Shown piece after piece: positions 1-7,504 of a DNA stretch of 36,271 bases. The position numbers and the translations under genes were made by a program. Position 1 is the stretch's first letter. Every line of letters begins with the position of its first letter. Origin of the DNA: Clostridium aciditolerans (GTDB taxonomy: Bacteria; Bacillota; Clostridia; Clostridiales; Clostridiaceae); NCBI RefSeq assembly GCF_016316925.1, contig NZ_JAEEGB010000013.1, forward strand, positions 221,640 to 257,910. Direction: 5' to 3'. The notes under the pieces are model-generated. The model was not told the DNA's origin and did no database searches. It saw only the letters and a list, made by a program, of their open reading frames with translations.

Positions 1-35
1 ATCTTTGATTTGATGCGAATCACTTTCACAGAGTG

Positions 36-122
36 CGATGGGAGTATTAGAGCGGGTAAGTCATCGGATAAACATGTTCTTACCCAAGCGTAACACCTAT
101 GTGAGTTAAAGAACATTTTTTA
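36..122 (+). promoter_or_regulatory. Overlapping hairpins ending in a U-tract (attenuator or terminator)
   Basis: Three pairings can be read directly: CGATG (36-40) with CATCG (62-66); GGGTAAG (54-60) with CTTACCC (79-85); and ATGTTCTT (74-81) with AAGAACAT (109-116). The last is followed by a run of T (116-121), so it has the form of an intrinsic terminator. Its 5' arm overlaps the 3' arm of the GGGTAAG hairpin, so the two folds exclude each other, as in attenuators and riboswitches. It could equally be the terminator of a gene left of the window, because a TATAAT-like box at 133-138 could start the cupin transcript afterwards. I match it to no known riboswitch class. Confidence 0.4.
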
Positions 123-170
123 AACCTAAAACATATAATAGTGTTGTAAGTATGTTAAAGGATGTATAAT

Positions 171-800
171 ATGTATCGATGTCCATATTTCTTTAGTACA
201 CCAATGTTTAACTTAGACAATATGTATAGAGATTATCCTTGTCCTTACTATTTTAACGAGCCAATGGATAACCCAGATTTTTTTGAACAGTTTAGCGATG
301 ACTCTGTTCCTTTTACTGATGAAGTAGAGTATGCTTCCAGATGTGATTCTTCAAATTCAGATAGGATAGCTGATCCAGTTGAATTGAAGGATTATGGCCC
401 AGAACCCTTTGTAGTTAACATTAATCAGGTTACTAAGCAGAACGATACCTTTCGTACAGCTCTCTGGACAGGAAAAAATTTGCAAGTTACCTTGATGAGC
501 ATTAGTCCCGGAGAAAATATAGGATTAGAAATGCATCCAAAGGTTGATCAATTCTTACGTGTTGAGGAAGGCCAAGGAATTGTTAAAATGGGCAATAGAA
601 AAGATAGACTAAACTTTCAAAGGAAAGTCTCTGATGACTTTGCAATCATGATACCTGCTGGCACATGGCACAATATAATCAATACAGGTCGTAAACCACT
701 TAAACTCTATTCTATTTATGCACCACCTCAGCATCCAAGTGGTACAGTTCATAAAACTAAAGCAGATGCGGAAGCTGCTGAAAAGGAACACAGTCGCTAA
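171..800 (+). CDS. Cupin domain-containing protein
   Basis: A small beta-barrel protein of about 209 residues. The first ~80 residues are rich in Tyr, Pro, Asp and Cys and have no recognised domain. The cupin fold follows from about residue 90, with an 'EMHPKVDQFLRVEEGQG' block and a later 'PAGTWHNIINTG' block that hold the metal-binding His and Glu positions. The C-terminus ends in charged residues. Family members resemble mannose-6-phosphate-isomerase-type cupins, but substrate and reaction are unknown. I chose the ATG at 171 over the one at 162 because AAAGGA (157-162) overlaps the earlier ATG but sits 8 bases before the later one. The gene is monocistronic, behind a TATAAT-like box at 133-138. 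Confidence 0.8.
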   Translation: MYRCPYFFSTPMFNLDNMYRDYPCPYYFNEPMDNPDFFEQFSDDSVPFTDEVEYASRCDSSNSDRIADPVELKDYGPEPFVVNINQVTKQNDTFRTALWTGKNLQVTLMSISPGENIGLEMHPKVDQFLRVEEGQGIVKMGNRKDRLNFQRKVSDDFAIMIPAGTWHNIINTGRKPLKLYSIYAPPQHPSGTVHKTKADAEAAEKEHSR

Positions 801-821
801 TATTAAAAGGAACTAGAAAAT

Positions 822-908
822 GAGAATTCTCCAATTTAGAAGTTTACTCTAATGCCGCCAGGTGGGCCTCAAAGGTTCACCTGGTTAAAGGAGCTTTTGT
901 AAATTCTC
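822..908 (+). other. Candidate structured RNA or repeat, three-way junction
   Basis: An 87-base segment folds as a closed three-way junction. P1 pairs GAGAATT (822-828) with AATTCTC (902-908). P2 pairs TTAGA (836-840) with TCTAA (848-852). P3 is a 12-bp helix at 858-884, CCAGGTGGGCCT with AGGTTCACCTGG around a CAA triloop, including two G-T pairs. GGAG at 890-893 could alternatively pair with CTCC at 906-909 or 829-832. P3 is more GC-rich than its surroundings. The strand is undetermined because the fold also works on the minus strand. It matches no RNA family I can name; it may be a riboswitch, a small RNA or a mobile hairpin repeat. Confidence 0.4.
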
Positions 909-1285
909 CTCTTCATGTATACAACTTTATGAAATATAGACAGTGTAGTTATTCAGCGCTTAAATCCACTATTCTCGCAAAATCACATTTCTCAATCCCA
1001 ATGCACTTCTCATTAGTTTACATAAAAGTAGACATGCCTCGATTTATTTCAATTTTTTCCGTACTCCTAACTTTGAAATCATGAGAAAAAACAAGCAATT
1101 GCATGCAGTATAGAGACTATATGCAGCTAAAAGGTAAAATCAATCAATAGAGATAAATATATGTATTTAATTAACTTGATATATAGTATGAAATAACTTA
1201 TTATATATTCATAGCAATAACTTAACGCATTACTTTTCATACATTGTGAGTTTTGCAAAAGCAAATAAATTAATAATTTAAATTA
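909..1285. other. Intergenic region, no gene recognised
   Basis: AT-rich DNA without a convincing reading frame. It contains an imperfect hairpin at about 1104-1125 (TGCAGTATAG with CTATATGCA). The promoter of the DUF975 gene should lie here, but I could not pick out a clear -35/-10 pair. Confidence 0.4.
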
Positions 1286-1297
1286 GGAGAGATATAT

Positions 1298-2068
1298 ATG
1301 TGGACTAGAAAAGAATTAAAAGACAAAGCTAAAGCGATTTTAAGAAAAACCTATTGGACCGCATTTTGGGTTAGTATAGTTATTGCCTTGGCAGGAGGTA
1401 CTAATGGTTGGGGCGGCGGAGGTGGTTCTCACTCTAGAAACTCAAGAGACTCTGTTTATTCAGATACCTATAATAATGTCTTTGCAAACTGGAAATTTAC
1501 ATCAATTGTATTAATTATATTAATTGCACTTATAGTAATATTAATTCTTCGTATTTTTATTGGATATTGCTTAGAAGTAGGTGGAAGAAAATATTTCGTC
1601 CAGTCCGCTCAATATAGAGATAATAAAAAGTGCTTTAGTTTTGGATTTAATAAACAAAACTATATGGGAATAGTGAAGACAATGTTATTAACAAATGTTT
1701 TTATTTTCCTTTGGACTCTACTATTAATCATACCTGGTATAATTAAGTCCTATGCCTATAGAATGGTACCTTATATTCTTGCAGACAATCCAAACATTGG
1801 AGCTCAAGAAGCCATTGCTCTAAGTAATGAGATGACTAAAGGACATAAATTTGATATGTTCGTATTAGATTTATCATTTATTGGTTGGTACCTATTAGGT
1901 GCAATAGCTCTATTGGTAGGCGTATTGTTTGTAATGCCTTATGAGAATGCTACAAACGCTGAACTATATTTAGTATTAAGAAAAGATGCTTTAGAAAATA
2001 ACTTGTGTAGCTATAAAGATCTATTGTTAACACAGCAAACCTCAGACGATGATAATGGTATGTACTAA
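1298..2068 (+). CDS. DUF975 family integral membrane protein
   Basis: A 256-residue membrane protein. The N-terminal block MWTRKELKDKAKAIL followed by a hydrophobic segment is characteristic of the DUF975 family, common in Firmicutes and of unknown function. Hydrophobic segments lie near residues 18-35, 66-92, 128-152 (with the IIPGI motif) and 184-208. A Gly/Ser-rich stretch (residues 34-50) separates the first two. A strong AGGAGAG site sits 8-10 bases before the ATG. The gene is alone on its strand and is closed by the terminator at 2117-2160. No membrane transport or enzyme motif is visible. Confidence 0.8.
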   Translation: MWTRKELKDKAKAILRKTYWTAFWVSIVIALAGGTNGWGGGGGSHSRNSRDSVYSDTYNNVFANWKFTSIVLIILIALIVILILRIFIGYCLEVGGRKYFVQSAQYRDNKKCFSFGFNKQNYMGIVKTMLLTNVFIFLWTLLLIIPGIIKSYAYRMVPYILADNPNIGAQEAIALSNEMTKGHKFDMFVLDLSFIGWYLLGAIALLVGVLFVMPYENATNAELYLVLRKDALENNLCSYKDLLLTQQTSDDDNGMY

Positions 2069-2116
2069 TGATAGTTAAATTCTAATAATTGCAAAACAAA
2101 ATAAATGTTCTAAAAA

Positions 2117-2160
2117 TAGGGATGTTTCAAAACTAAATAGTTAGTTTTGAAACACCCCTA
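2117..2160. terminator. Bidirectional hairpin terminator
   Basis: AGGGATGTTTCAAAACTAA and GTTAGTTTTGAAACACCCCT form a long near-perfect stem with a very short loop, followed by a T-rich stretch. It lies between the convergent DUF975 and dioxygenase genes and probably ends both. Confidence 0.8.
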
Positions 2161-2205
2161 TTATATTGTTCTTTACAAGCTATGACTCCTAAAAAATAGA
2201 TATAT

Positions 2206-2973
2206 TTAAAACTCTAAGCAAATATAACTTAATGTTCCATAATCATAACTGCGATGTAATAATTTAGGACTCACCTTATTCTGTCCACTACCCATGTTAA
2301 TAAATAGAGGAACTAAATGCTCATTTCTAGGTATAGCCAATTTAGCATATGGAGCTAAGTTTTCAAAAGCCATTAAAGAATCTAAGTCCTTTTTTTCCAC
2401 TTTATCAATAAGCCAGCTATCAAATTCCATAGCCCATGCTTTAGTATCATTGGCCTCCCAATCGATTGTTGCAAGATTGTGTACAGTTGCTCCGCTTCCA
2501 ATTACCAATATATCTTCCTTGCCTAGCTCCTGAATTGATTGCCCTATTTTATACTGCTCTTCAATTGAAAGCTTTAGATTAACAGAAACCTGAACCACAG
2601 GTATATTAGCTTCAGGATACATGAGATGTAACACCACCCATGCACCGTGATCTAATCCTCTACTTTCATCTTTTTTTGTTGTAATGCCGTGACTTTCAAG
2701 TTTTGTTTGGAGGCTTGAAGCAATTTCAATCGATCCTTTAGCTGGATATTTAAAAGAATAAAGTTCCTTTTGAAAACCTCCAAAATCATAAATCATTTCA
2801 TAGGTATCATCTCTAAAGGATATAGCTAAAGTATCACTTTCCCAATGGGCAGTAAATATTACTATGCCTTTAGGTGTATATCGTCTACCTAATTCTTTTA
2901 GGAATTTTGTATAATCATTCTTTTCAAATACCAAGTTTGGTCCACCATGACAAATAAATATTGATGGTATCAT
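2206..2973 (-). CDS. DODA-type extradiol dioxygenase family protein (YgiD-like)
   Basis: A 255-residue protein of the class III (LigB-type) extradiol dioxygenase superfamily, whose members open catechol-like rings using a non-haem metal ion. Motifs visible: HGGP at the N-terminus (His9), TAHWES (His43), LDHGAW (His109), SGATVHN (His165) and RNEHLVPL (His219). These are the conserved metal-binding and acid-base histidines of the YgiD/4,5-DOPA dioxygenase branch. Length is normal for the family and the physiological substrate is unknown. It is the second gene of an operon, 37 bases after the DUF1858 gene. That pairing hints at a redox role, but this is inference. Confidence 0.85.
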   Translation of the reverse strand: MIPSIFICHGGPNLVFEKNDYTKFLKELGRRYTPKGIVIFTAHWESDTLAISFRDDTYEMIYDFGGFQKELYSFKYPAKGSIEIASSLQTKLESHGITTKKDESRGLDHGAWVVLHLMYPEANIPVVQVSVNLKLSIEEQYKIGQSIQELGKEDILVIGSGATVHNLATIDWEANDTKAWAMEFDSWLIDKVEKKDLDSLMAFENLAPYAKLAIPRNEHLVPLFINMGSGQNKVSPKLLHRSYDYGTLSYICLEF

Positions 2974-3010
2974 TGTCTCACATCCTTTTATAATAAATTA
3001 GTGAACAATC

Positions 3011-3202
3011 TTATTGAATACTATTTAAACTTTGAAGTAAGTCTTCTAAATTAATTCCGTGAACTGCAGCTGCTTGTTCTATGCTCTCGTTTTGAGATGC
3101 AGGGCATCCAATACATCCCATGCCAAAGCTCATTAATATTTCTACTGCCTTAGGTCCTATTTTCACGATATCTTTTATTAATGTTTTTCCGTTAACTATC
3201 AT
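3011..3202 (-). CDS. DUF1858 domain-containing redox-disulfide protein
   Basis: A 63-residue protein that is essentially one DUF1858 domain. It has the family core of a helical N-terminus (KTLIKDIVKIGP), then 'FGMGCIGCPAS' carrying a CxGC cysteine pair (residues 30 and 33), and a C-terminal 'GINLEDLLQSL' helix. Such proteins are often called hybrid-cluster-protein-associated redox disulfide domains; the Cys pair may bind metal or form a disulfide. GAGGAGTG lies 8 bases before the ATG. It is first in the operon with the dioxygenase gene. Confidence 0.85.
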   Translation of the reverse strand: MIVNGKTLIKDIVKIGPKAVEILMSFGMGCIGCPASQNESIEQAAAVHGINLEDLLQSLNSIQ

Positions 3203-3556
3203 TATTCATACACTCCTCTATAAAATATAATTTTTATTTATGTCAAAACAATTTTTCTTAAGGTGCATGTATTTGTGAACATTGTAGATTTTTTAGTATT
3301 TATTTCACTAACTTACAAATACTAACTTCATTCAATTAATTTATTTTATTAATAATCTTTATTTCGATTAATTACTTAACCAACTTACATTTAGTAAGTA
3401 ACTTTAAATTAATTATTACACATTCACTTCAATTAGTCAAGAGTTTTTTCTAGCTTGCGTCAAAGCCAATGCAAGTAAAAAATATAAATCTTCTTTTCTA
3501 CTGGTTAGTAAATAATTATCCCAGTATTCTTTTAGTACTATTGCTATTAAAATCCA
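3203..3556. other. AT-rich intergenic region
   Basis: No gene or RNA is recognised. It should hold the promoter of the DUF1858-dioxygenase operon. A TTGACA occurs on the minus strand at 3246-3241, but the matching -10 would fall almost on the ribosome binding site, so I do not call it. An inverted repeat (GTATTT / AAATAC) lies at about 3297-3323. Confidence 0.3.
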
Positions 3557-3584
3557 AGAAAAAAACAGCCCTGTTAGGCTGTTG
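3557..3584 (-). terminator. Rho-independent terminator of the 3607 gene
   Basis: Read on the minus strand, AACAGCC, loop TAACAG and GGCTGTT are followed by TTTTTT. It lies just after the stop codon of the small minus-strand gene at 3607-3819. Confidence 0.85.
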
Positions 3585-3606
3585 GACCTTACTCTTTAAT
3601 TAATTT

Positions 3607-3819
3607 TTACATAATACTTTTGTGGATCTCATTAATTGCCCATTCTACAGCTTCTCTGCTACTGCCAAATTCCTCATTTGTACTGCTTACATAGGAATAT
3701 CCCTCTTTGTCATCTACAGTTTGAATAAACAACTCTTTTGCCCCATTGTAGATACTTAGTTCACCATCTTCTTCAAGGACATCTACTAATTCCTCAGGTT
3801 TTATTAGGCTTCCTTCCAT
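3607..3819 (-). CDS. Hypothetical acidic small protein
   Basis: A protein of about 70 residues that I do not recognise. It is acidic and soluble, with a predicted beta-rich centre (ELSIYNGAKELFIQ) and a C-terminal helix (SSREAVEWAINEIHKS). No cysteine, signal peptide or membrane segment is present. I place the start at the ATG at 3819, because AAAGG lies 11 bases before it while that same sequence overlaps the upstream GTG at 3831. The gene is single, with its own terminator. Confidence 0.6.
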   Translation of the reverse strand: MEGSLIKPEELVDVLEEDGELSIYNGAKELFIQTVDDKEGYSYVSSTNEEFGSSREAVEWAINEIHKSIM

Positions 3820-3918
3820 GTAGTAAACCACCTTTCTATTCTATTTATAGAATTATGATTCAACAAATTATATTATTTTATAACTTATTTTCAAAAATAT
3901 CTTTTACAAATAGTATAT

Positions 3919-4012
3919 ATTGTAGGTTACAGTTGGAAAATCCACTAACCTGATACCTACACCAAAAAATTAAAAGAAAGTTATCATAAAAATTTACGAT
4001 AACTTTCTTTTT
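3919..4012 (+). terminator. Terminator with upstream hairpin (possible small RNA 3' end)
   Basis: AAAGAAAGTTATC (3973-3985) and GATAACTTTCTTT (3998-4010) form a perfect stem. It ends in a T-run on the plus strand and has an A-run on its other side. Just upstream, AGGTTA / TAACCT with an inner AGTTGG / CCACT pairing (about 3923-3952) and an outer TGTAGGT / ACCTACA pair (about 3919-3960) form a second hairpin. No plus-strand gene precedes it, so it may close a small RNA, or be a bidirectional terminator. Confidence 0.45.
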
Positions 4013-4025
4013 AATAATAAAACTT

Positions 4026-4165
4026 ATTCCCGCTTATTCTTCTCTAATATGTTTTTCGCCATGATCCTAATCTGGCTACCATTTCATCTGTATTTATTCT
4101 TTATTCTTTAGCAGATTCAAATGCTGCTATGTCAGCTACAGCATTACTATCTTTGATATTTATAT
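4026..4165 (-). pseudogene. Decayed gene remnant, family unknown
   Basis: On the minus strand one frame reads as protein-like sequence interrupted by stops: KDSNAVADIAAFESAKE, stop, then RINTDEMVARLGSWRKTY, stop. The composition looks more like coding DNA than the AT-rich spacer around it. I cannot name the parent family. It lies downstream of the terminator of the methyltransferase gene and could equally be chance. Confidence 0.25.
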
Positions 4166-4173
4166 AAAAGAAA

Positions 4174-4196
4174 AACAAGAGCATTACGCTCTTGTT
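4174..4196 (-). terminator. Terminator of the methyltransferase gene
   Basis: AACAAGAGC (4174-4182) and GCTCTTGTT (4188-4196) form a perfect 9-bp stem. On the minus strand it is followed by a T-rich tract (GTTTTTCTTTT), just after the methyltransferase stop codon. Confidence 0.85.
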
Positions 4197-4224
4197 AGTT
4201 TTTACCTTTTTTATTCAACTATCT

Positions 4225-4854
4225 TTAGTTCTCTTTTTTGCATTTTATCATTATAAATTTAAATGGAGGTTTATTCTCCGAGTTCTTATGTGGCTCAACA
4301 ATTTCCTTAAATTCTATCAGTCCATATTTTCCGAATTCTTGCTTTATTGAGTCAGAATCGTAAAAAAACATTTTTACTCCTTCCATTATCTCGAAATAGT
4401 CTCTACCCAGTTGTTTACCCTTTCCAAACATTGGGGCTTCTTTTGAAATAGTAGTAAAAATCATATATCCGTTTGGCTTTAACTGATTATAGCAATCTTT
4501 AATAAACTTATCTCTCTCACGATTATTCAATAAGTGAATTAGTGCATAACAAAATATGCCGTCATAAAGTTTGTTATCAAAAGGCATATCGGCTACTGAA
4601 CCATGAAAAATATTAATATTAAGCCCATTTTGTATTGCCAAGTCAATAGCTGTCTTTGAAATCTCAATACCTGTTACATTTATTCCGTTGTCAATAAAAA
4701 CCTTTGCGTTTCTACCATATCCAATACCAGGTATCAATATATCCCTAACACTCTTTTCAAGAAAAAAGTCCTTTGTAAGAATTGCTGAGTCAGAGGGTTC
4801 AAATCCCCACATCGTTTGTTTTTCTATAAAACTTGATTCCCAGAATTCTGTCAT
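4225..4854 (-). CDS. Class I SAM-dependent methyltransferase
   Basis: A 209-residue soluble methyltransferase. Motif I (SAM binding) is 'DILIPGIGYGRNA' near residue 38. The acidic ribose-binding residue follows in 'VTGIEISKTAI', the 'GSVADMPF' segment matches motif II, and 'LKPNGYMIFTT' is the post-motif strand. The opening 'FWESSFIEKQTMWGFEPSDSA' resembles TehB/thiopurine-type small-molecule methyltransferases, but the acceptor cannot be told. GAGGAGAG lies 7 bases before the ATG. The gene is single and terminated at 4174-4196. Confidence 0.8.
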   Translation of the reverse strand: MTEFWESSFIEKQTMWGFEPSDSAILTKDFFLEKSVRDILIPGIGYGRNAKVFIDNGINVTGIEISKTAIDLAIQNGLNINIFHGSVADMPFDNKLYDGIFCYALIHLLNNRERDKFIKDCYNQLKPNGYMIFTTISKEAPMFGKGKQLGRDYFEIMEGVKMFFYDSDSIKQEFGKYGLIEFKEIVEPHKNSENKPPFKFIMIKCKKEN

Positions 4855-5020
4855 ATCTATCTCTCCTCTATGTTTTATTTTAATTGAGGTGTTATCTTGC
4901 TTGACGCTAATGTTAAATTCAAGTAATGTTTATCCGACTACCCTTCAATAAATTAGATTCTCCAATCCAGTTCTTCTATATTATATTTGTATAGTATTTT
5001 TATAAACATATAGAATCTAC

Positions 5021-6364
5021 TTAAAACTCAGTTGTTGCGAGGAGGCGCATCTCTTTATACAACAAGATAGCAGTAATCACGAATGCAATAAAGTCTGCAA
5101 TTGGACCAGCCATCCAGATGCCCTCTAACCCAAAGAAATTTGGTAAGATTAGTAGCATTGGGATCAGTATGATAACTTGCCTAAGCATACTTAAAATCAA
5201 TGAGATTTTTGCTTTGCCGATTGCCTGAAAGTAATTTGAAGACACTATTTGAAAACCGATAATTGGTGTCATCAATAGAAATATGCGTATGCCGTGACTG
5301 GCAATTTGAATCAACTGGGGATCATTATTAAATATTTTAATAATGATTCCAGGGGAAATTTGTGTCACCATAAATGTAATCATACACAGTGTTGTTGCGG
5401 CGATTATTGCAATTTTTAATGTCTCCTTAACCCTATTAAATTGTTTCGCTCCATAGTTGAAGCCAATGATTGGTTGCGCACCTTGAGTAATACCCATTAG
5501 GGGCATGAATAAAAGGATTATTATTGAGTTGATTACCGTCATTGCACTTATTGATATATCCCCTCCATATGTTCTTAGTGCATTGTTTGAAATGATGGCC
5601 TCAATGGTTGCAGCAATCTGCGCGAAAAACGGTGTCATTCCAATACTGATAATACCCTTAATAATGGGCAAATTGAGCTTTAAATTTTCACCTTGAAGTT
5701 TTAAATTACTTTTTCCACCTATAAAGTGGCTGATGACCCAAATGGATGAAACAAATTGTGAAATAACTGTTGCTAGAGCAGAGCCACTAACCCCCATATG
5801 CAATATAAAAACGAAAATAGGATTGAGGATGATATTGATAATTGCTCCGATTAACATTGTAAACATGGCTTTCCGCGGATTACCTTCAGCATTGATGATA
5901 CTATTGAGGCCTAATCCGATGCCTTGGAAAACTGTTCCCAGCAAAATAATTGTTATATACTCTGATGCGTAACCAATTGTGGCGTCACTTGCCCCAAACA
6001 AATAAAGCAAATGTGTTTTAAAGCTAAGGCCAATGATGGAAACAAGGAACATAATTATTGTGAGCAAGGTAAATGCATTGCCTAAAGTTTTCTCGGCATC
6101 ATTTTTTCGATTTTCACCCAGTCGTATGGAAATGGTAGCTGCTGCACCCACTCCAACAAGTGAACTAAAAGCCATTATAAGTGACATAAACGGGAAATTG
6201 ATACCGATTCCGGTCATAGCTAGTGCGCCCAGCTTTCCAATAAAGAAACGATCCACCACGTTGTAGAGTCCGTTTACCACCATGCCAACAATTGCTGGCA
6301 CTGAAAATTTAAGAAGAAGTTTACCAATAGGTTCTATACTCATGGAATTGTTATTTGCCATCAT
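5021..6364 (-). CDS. MATE family efflux transporter
   Basis: A 447-residue integral membrane protein with the twelve hydrophobic segments of the multidrug and toxic compound extrusion family, which exports cationic drugs or metabolites against Na+ or H+. The start 'MSIEPIGKLLLKFSVPAIVGM' and 'NVVDRFFIG' are typical of the NorM/DinF-like clostridial branch; 'ITQGAQPIIGFNYGA' is the matching segment of the second half. AGGAGG lies 5 bases before the first of two consecutive ATG codons. The upstream region (6405-6452) holds two palindromes, and the Rrf2 regulator gene lies just before it on the same strand, so control by that repressor is likely. Confidence 0.9.
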   Translation of the reverse strand: MMANNNSMSIEPIGKLLLKFSVPAIVGMVVNGLYNVVDRFFIGKLGALAMTGIGINFPFMSLIMAFSSLVGVGAAATISIRLGENRKNDAEKTLGNAFTLLTIIMFLVSIIGLSFKTHLLYLFGASDATIGYASEYITIILLGTVFQGIGLGLNSIINAEGNPRKAMFTMLIGAIINIILNPIFVFILHMGVSGSALATVISQFVSSIWVISHFIGGKSNLKLQGENLKLNLPIIKGIISIGMTPFFAQIAATIEAIISNNALRTYGGDISISAMTVINSIIILLFMPLMGITQGAQPIIGFNYGAKQFNRVKETLKIAIIAATTLCMITFMVTQISPGIIIKIFNNDPQLIQIASHGIRIFLLMTPIIGFQIVSSNYFQAIGKAKISLILSMLRQVIILIPMLLILPNFFGLEGIWMAGPIADFIAFVITAILLYKEMRLLATTEF

Positions 6365-6404
6365 AAATACCTCCTTGAATAATGTGTTTGTAATTTGTAG
6401 ATTT

Positions 6405-6452
6405 GCAATATATATATTGCAGGTATTTTATATCTGTAATTAAGATATAAAA
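6405..6452 (-). promoter_or_regulatory. Two palindromic operator-like sites upstream of the MATE gene
   Basis: A perfect 16-bp palindrome, GCAATATATATATTGC (6405-6420), is followed by a perfect 10-bp inverted repeat, TTTTATATCT (6426-6435) and AGATATAAAA (6443-6452). They lie 41-88 bases before the MATE start codon, where a promoter is expected. The second shares ATCTRTAAT with the palindrome over the Rrf2 promoter (7079-7096), suggesting the same regulator. Confidence 0.5.
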
Positions 6453-6561
6453 GTCCCCGTGATTAAGTGGATTTGTTGAGCAATTACTTCCTTTAAGTCT
6501 TCTTAATAACATACCTTTTTAAGTTCTTCAATGTTTTTGTATGCTTAAACATATCTATTAT

Positions 6562-6597
6562 AGGTATTTTATATCTATGATTTAAGTATAAAAAGCC
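6562..6597 (-). repeat. Second, diverged copy of the operator-like repeat
   Basis: AGGTATTTTATATCT, a 7-base spacer and AGTATAAAA repeat the 6421-6453 sequence 141 bases away, with two mismatches in one arm. It lies between the Rrf2 stop codon and the MATE promoter. It may be a second binding site or the trace of a local duplication. Confidence 0.45.
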
Positions 6598-6624
6598 ATG
6601 TTTATGGCTGAATAGAATATAGGG

Positions 6625-7041
6625 TTATTCTTTACTTATGTGATTATTATGTTGTGTACATTGGACTACTTCATAGATCTTTTTATTCTGTAAAAACGTC
6701 TCTATCACATTTTCTGCTTCTTCCATTACTTTAAGAATACGGCAATTGTCGTCCTCATGTAATTCGCATTCAAATAATGCCCCAGTGCCTTCAGTTGCCT
6801 TAATCACATCCATGAAGGAAATGTCTTCTATCTTTTTTTTCAAAACATAACCACCATTCACGCCTGAAGTTGACTGAACCAAACCTGCCTTTACTAACTG
6901 TGTTAAAATCTTTGAAAGATAGGTAGCAGATATATTAAAGTGGTTTGCTAGTGTTTGTAAATTTAAATTATCAGTTTTACCATGTTTAATCATATACGCA
7001 ACAGTATGCAGTGCGTAGTTTGTGGCTTTTGTATATTTCAA
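6625..7041 (-). CDS. Rrf2 family transcriptional regulator
   Basis: A 138-residue DNA-binding protein. It has the Rrf2 opening (MKYTKATNYALHTVAYMI), a winged-helix region with 'NHFNISATYLSKILTQLVKAGLVQS' and the wing 'GVNGGYVL', then the dimer helix. Cysteines occur at 92, 100 and 128. The first two match two of the three Fe-S ligands of NsrR/IscR-type proteins, but position 106 is Met, so the usual cluster is incomplete and sensing may differ. It starts with TTG, 7 bases after AAAGGAGG. A consensus promoter with an overlapping palindrome implies autoregulation; the MATE gene downstream is the likely target. Confidence 0.9.
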   Translation of the reverse strand: MKYTKATNYALHTVAYMIKHGKTDNLNLQTLANHFNISATYLSKILTQLVKAGLVQSTSGVNGGYVLKKKIEDISFMDVIKATEGTGALFECELHEDDNCRILKVMEEAENVIETFLQNKKIYEVVQCTQHNNHISKE

Positions 7042-7078
7042 AATAAGACCTCCTTTAAAGGTATTAAAGACTATATTT

Positions 7079-7114
7079 ATCTATAATTATATAGATTATT
7101 ATTGCTTTTGTCAA
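7079..7114 (-). promoter_or_regulatory. Sigma-A promoter of the Rrf2 gene with overlapping operator
   Basis: On the minus strand TTGACA (7114-7109), a 17-base spacer and TATAAT (7091-7086) form a full consensus promoter. The -10 lies inside a perfect 7-bp inverted repeat, ATCTATA-TAAT-TATAGAT (7096-7079), which is where an autorepressor would block polymerase. Confidence 0.8.
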
Positions 7115-7190
7115 TACTTATTTATATTAAATTATATAGTAGACGTGTCCTTTCATTTTTGATAAACTAACCTACATTTCAGATATAATA

Positions 7191-7229
7191 AAAAGCTGAA
7201 GAATATCTAACATATATTCTTCAGCTTTT
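7191..7229 (-). terminator. Terminator of the rpsF-rpsR operon
   Basis: AAAAGCTGAAGAATAT (7191-7206) pairs perfectly with ATATTCTTCAGCTTTT (7214-7229). It sits four bases after the rpsR stop codon and works on either strand. Confidence 0.9.
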
Positions 7230-7232
7230 GAT

Positions 7233-7487
7233 TTAGTCTGTTGTAAATGGTAATAATGCTATGTTTCTTGCTCTCTTTATAGCATCTGTAAGTGATCTTT
7301 GATGCTTAGCGCAAGTACCGGAAATTCTTCTTGGAAGAATCTTTCCTTTTTCAGTAACATATTTTCTTAACTTATTTATATCTTTGTAATCTATGAATTC
7401 AGCTTTATCCATACAAAAAGAACAAACTTTTCTTTTCGCTCTTCTCATCTTACCTGAATATCTTCTTCCGCCTTCTCTTTCTGCCAT
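7233..7487 (-). CDS. rpsR: 30S ribosomal protein S18
   Basis: An 84-residue protein of the small ribosomal subunit that pairs with S6 on the platform of the 30S subunit. It contains the family signature '[29 protein letters not shown]'-type tail (residues 53-82). Cys22, Cys25, Cys59 and His62 form the zinc-binding set of the C+ form of S18. AGGAGGGAGAAGC stands directly before the ATG. It lies downstream of rpsF on the same strand; the intervening 125 bases hold only a remnant of ssb instead of the usual complete gene. Confidence 0.97.
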   Translation of the reverse strand: MAEREGGRRYSGKMRRAKRKVCSFCMDKAEFIDYKDINKLRKYVTEKGKILPRRISGTCAKHQRSLTDAIKRARNIALLPFTTD

Positions 7488-7504
7488 GCTTCTCCCTCCT
7501 TACC

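Noticed and set aside
854-870. GCCGCC...GGGC resemblance to the ZTP (pfl) riboswitch core
   Set aside because: The bases belong to a simple self-complementary 12-bp hairpin. The other conserved ZTP parts and a purine or folate gene downstream are absent.
3241-3246. TTGACA as the -35 box of the DUF1858 operon
   Set aside because: The only -10 at proper distance lies on the ribosome binding site, leaving no room for a leader.
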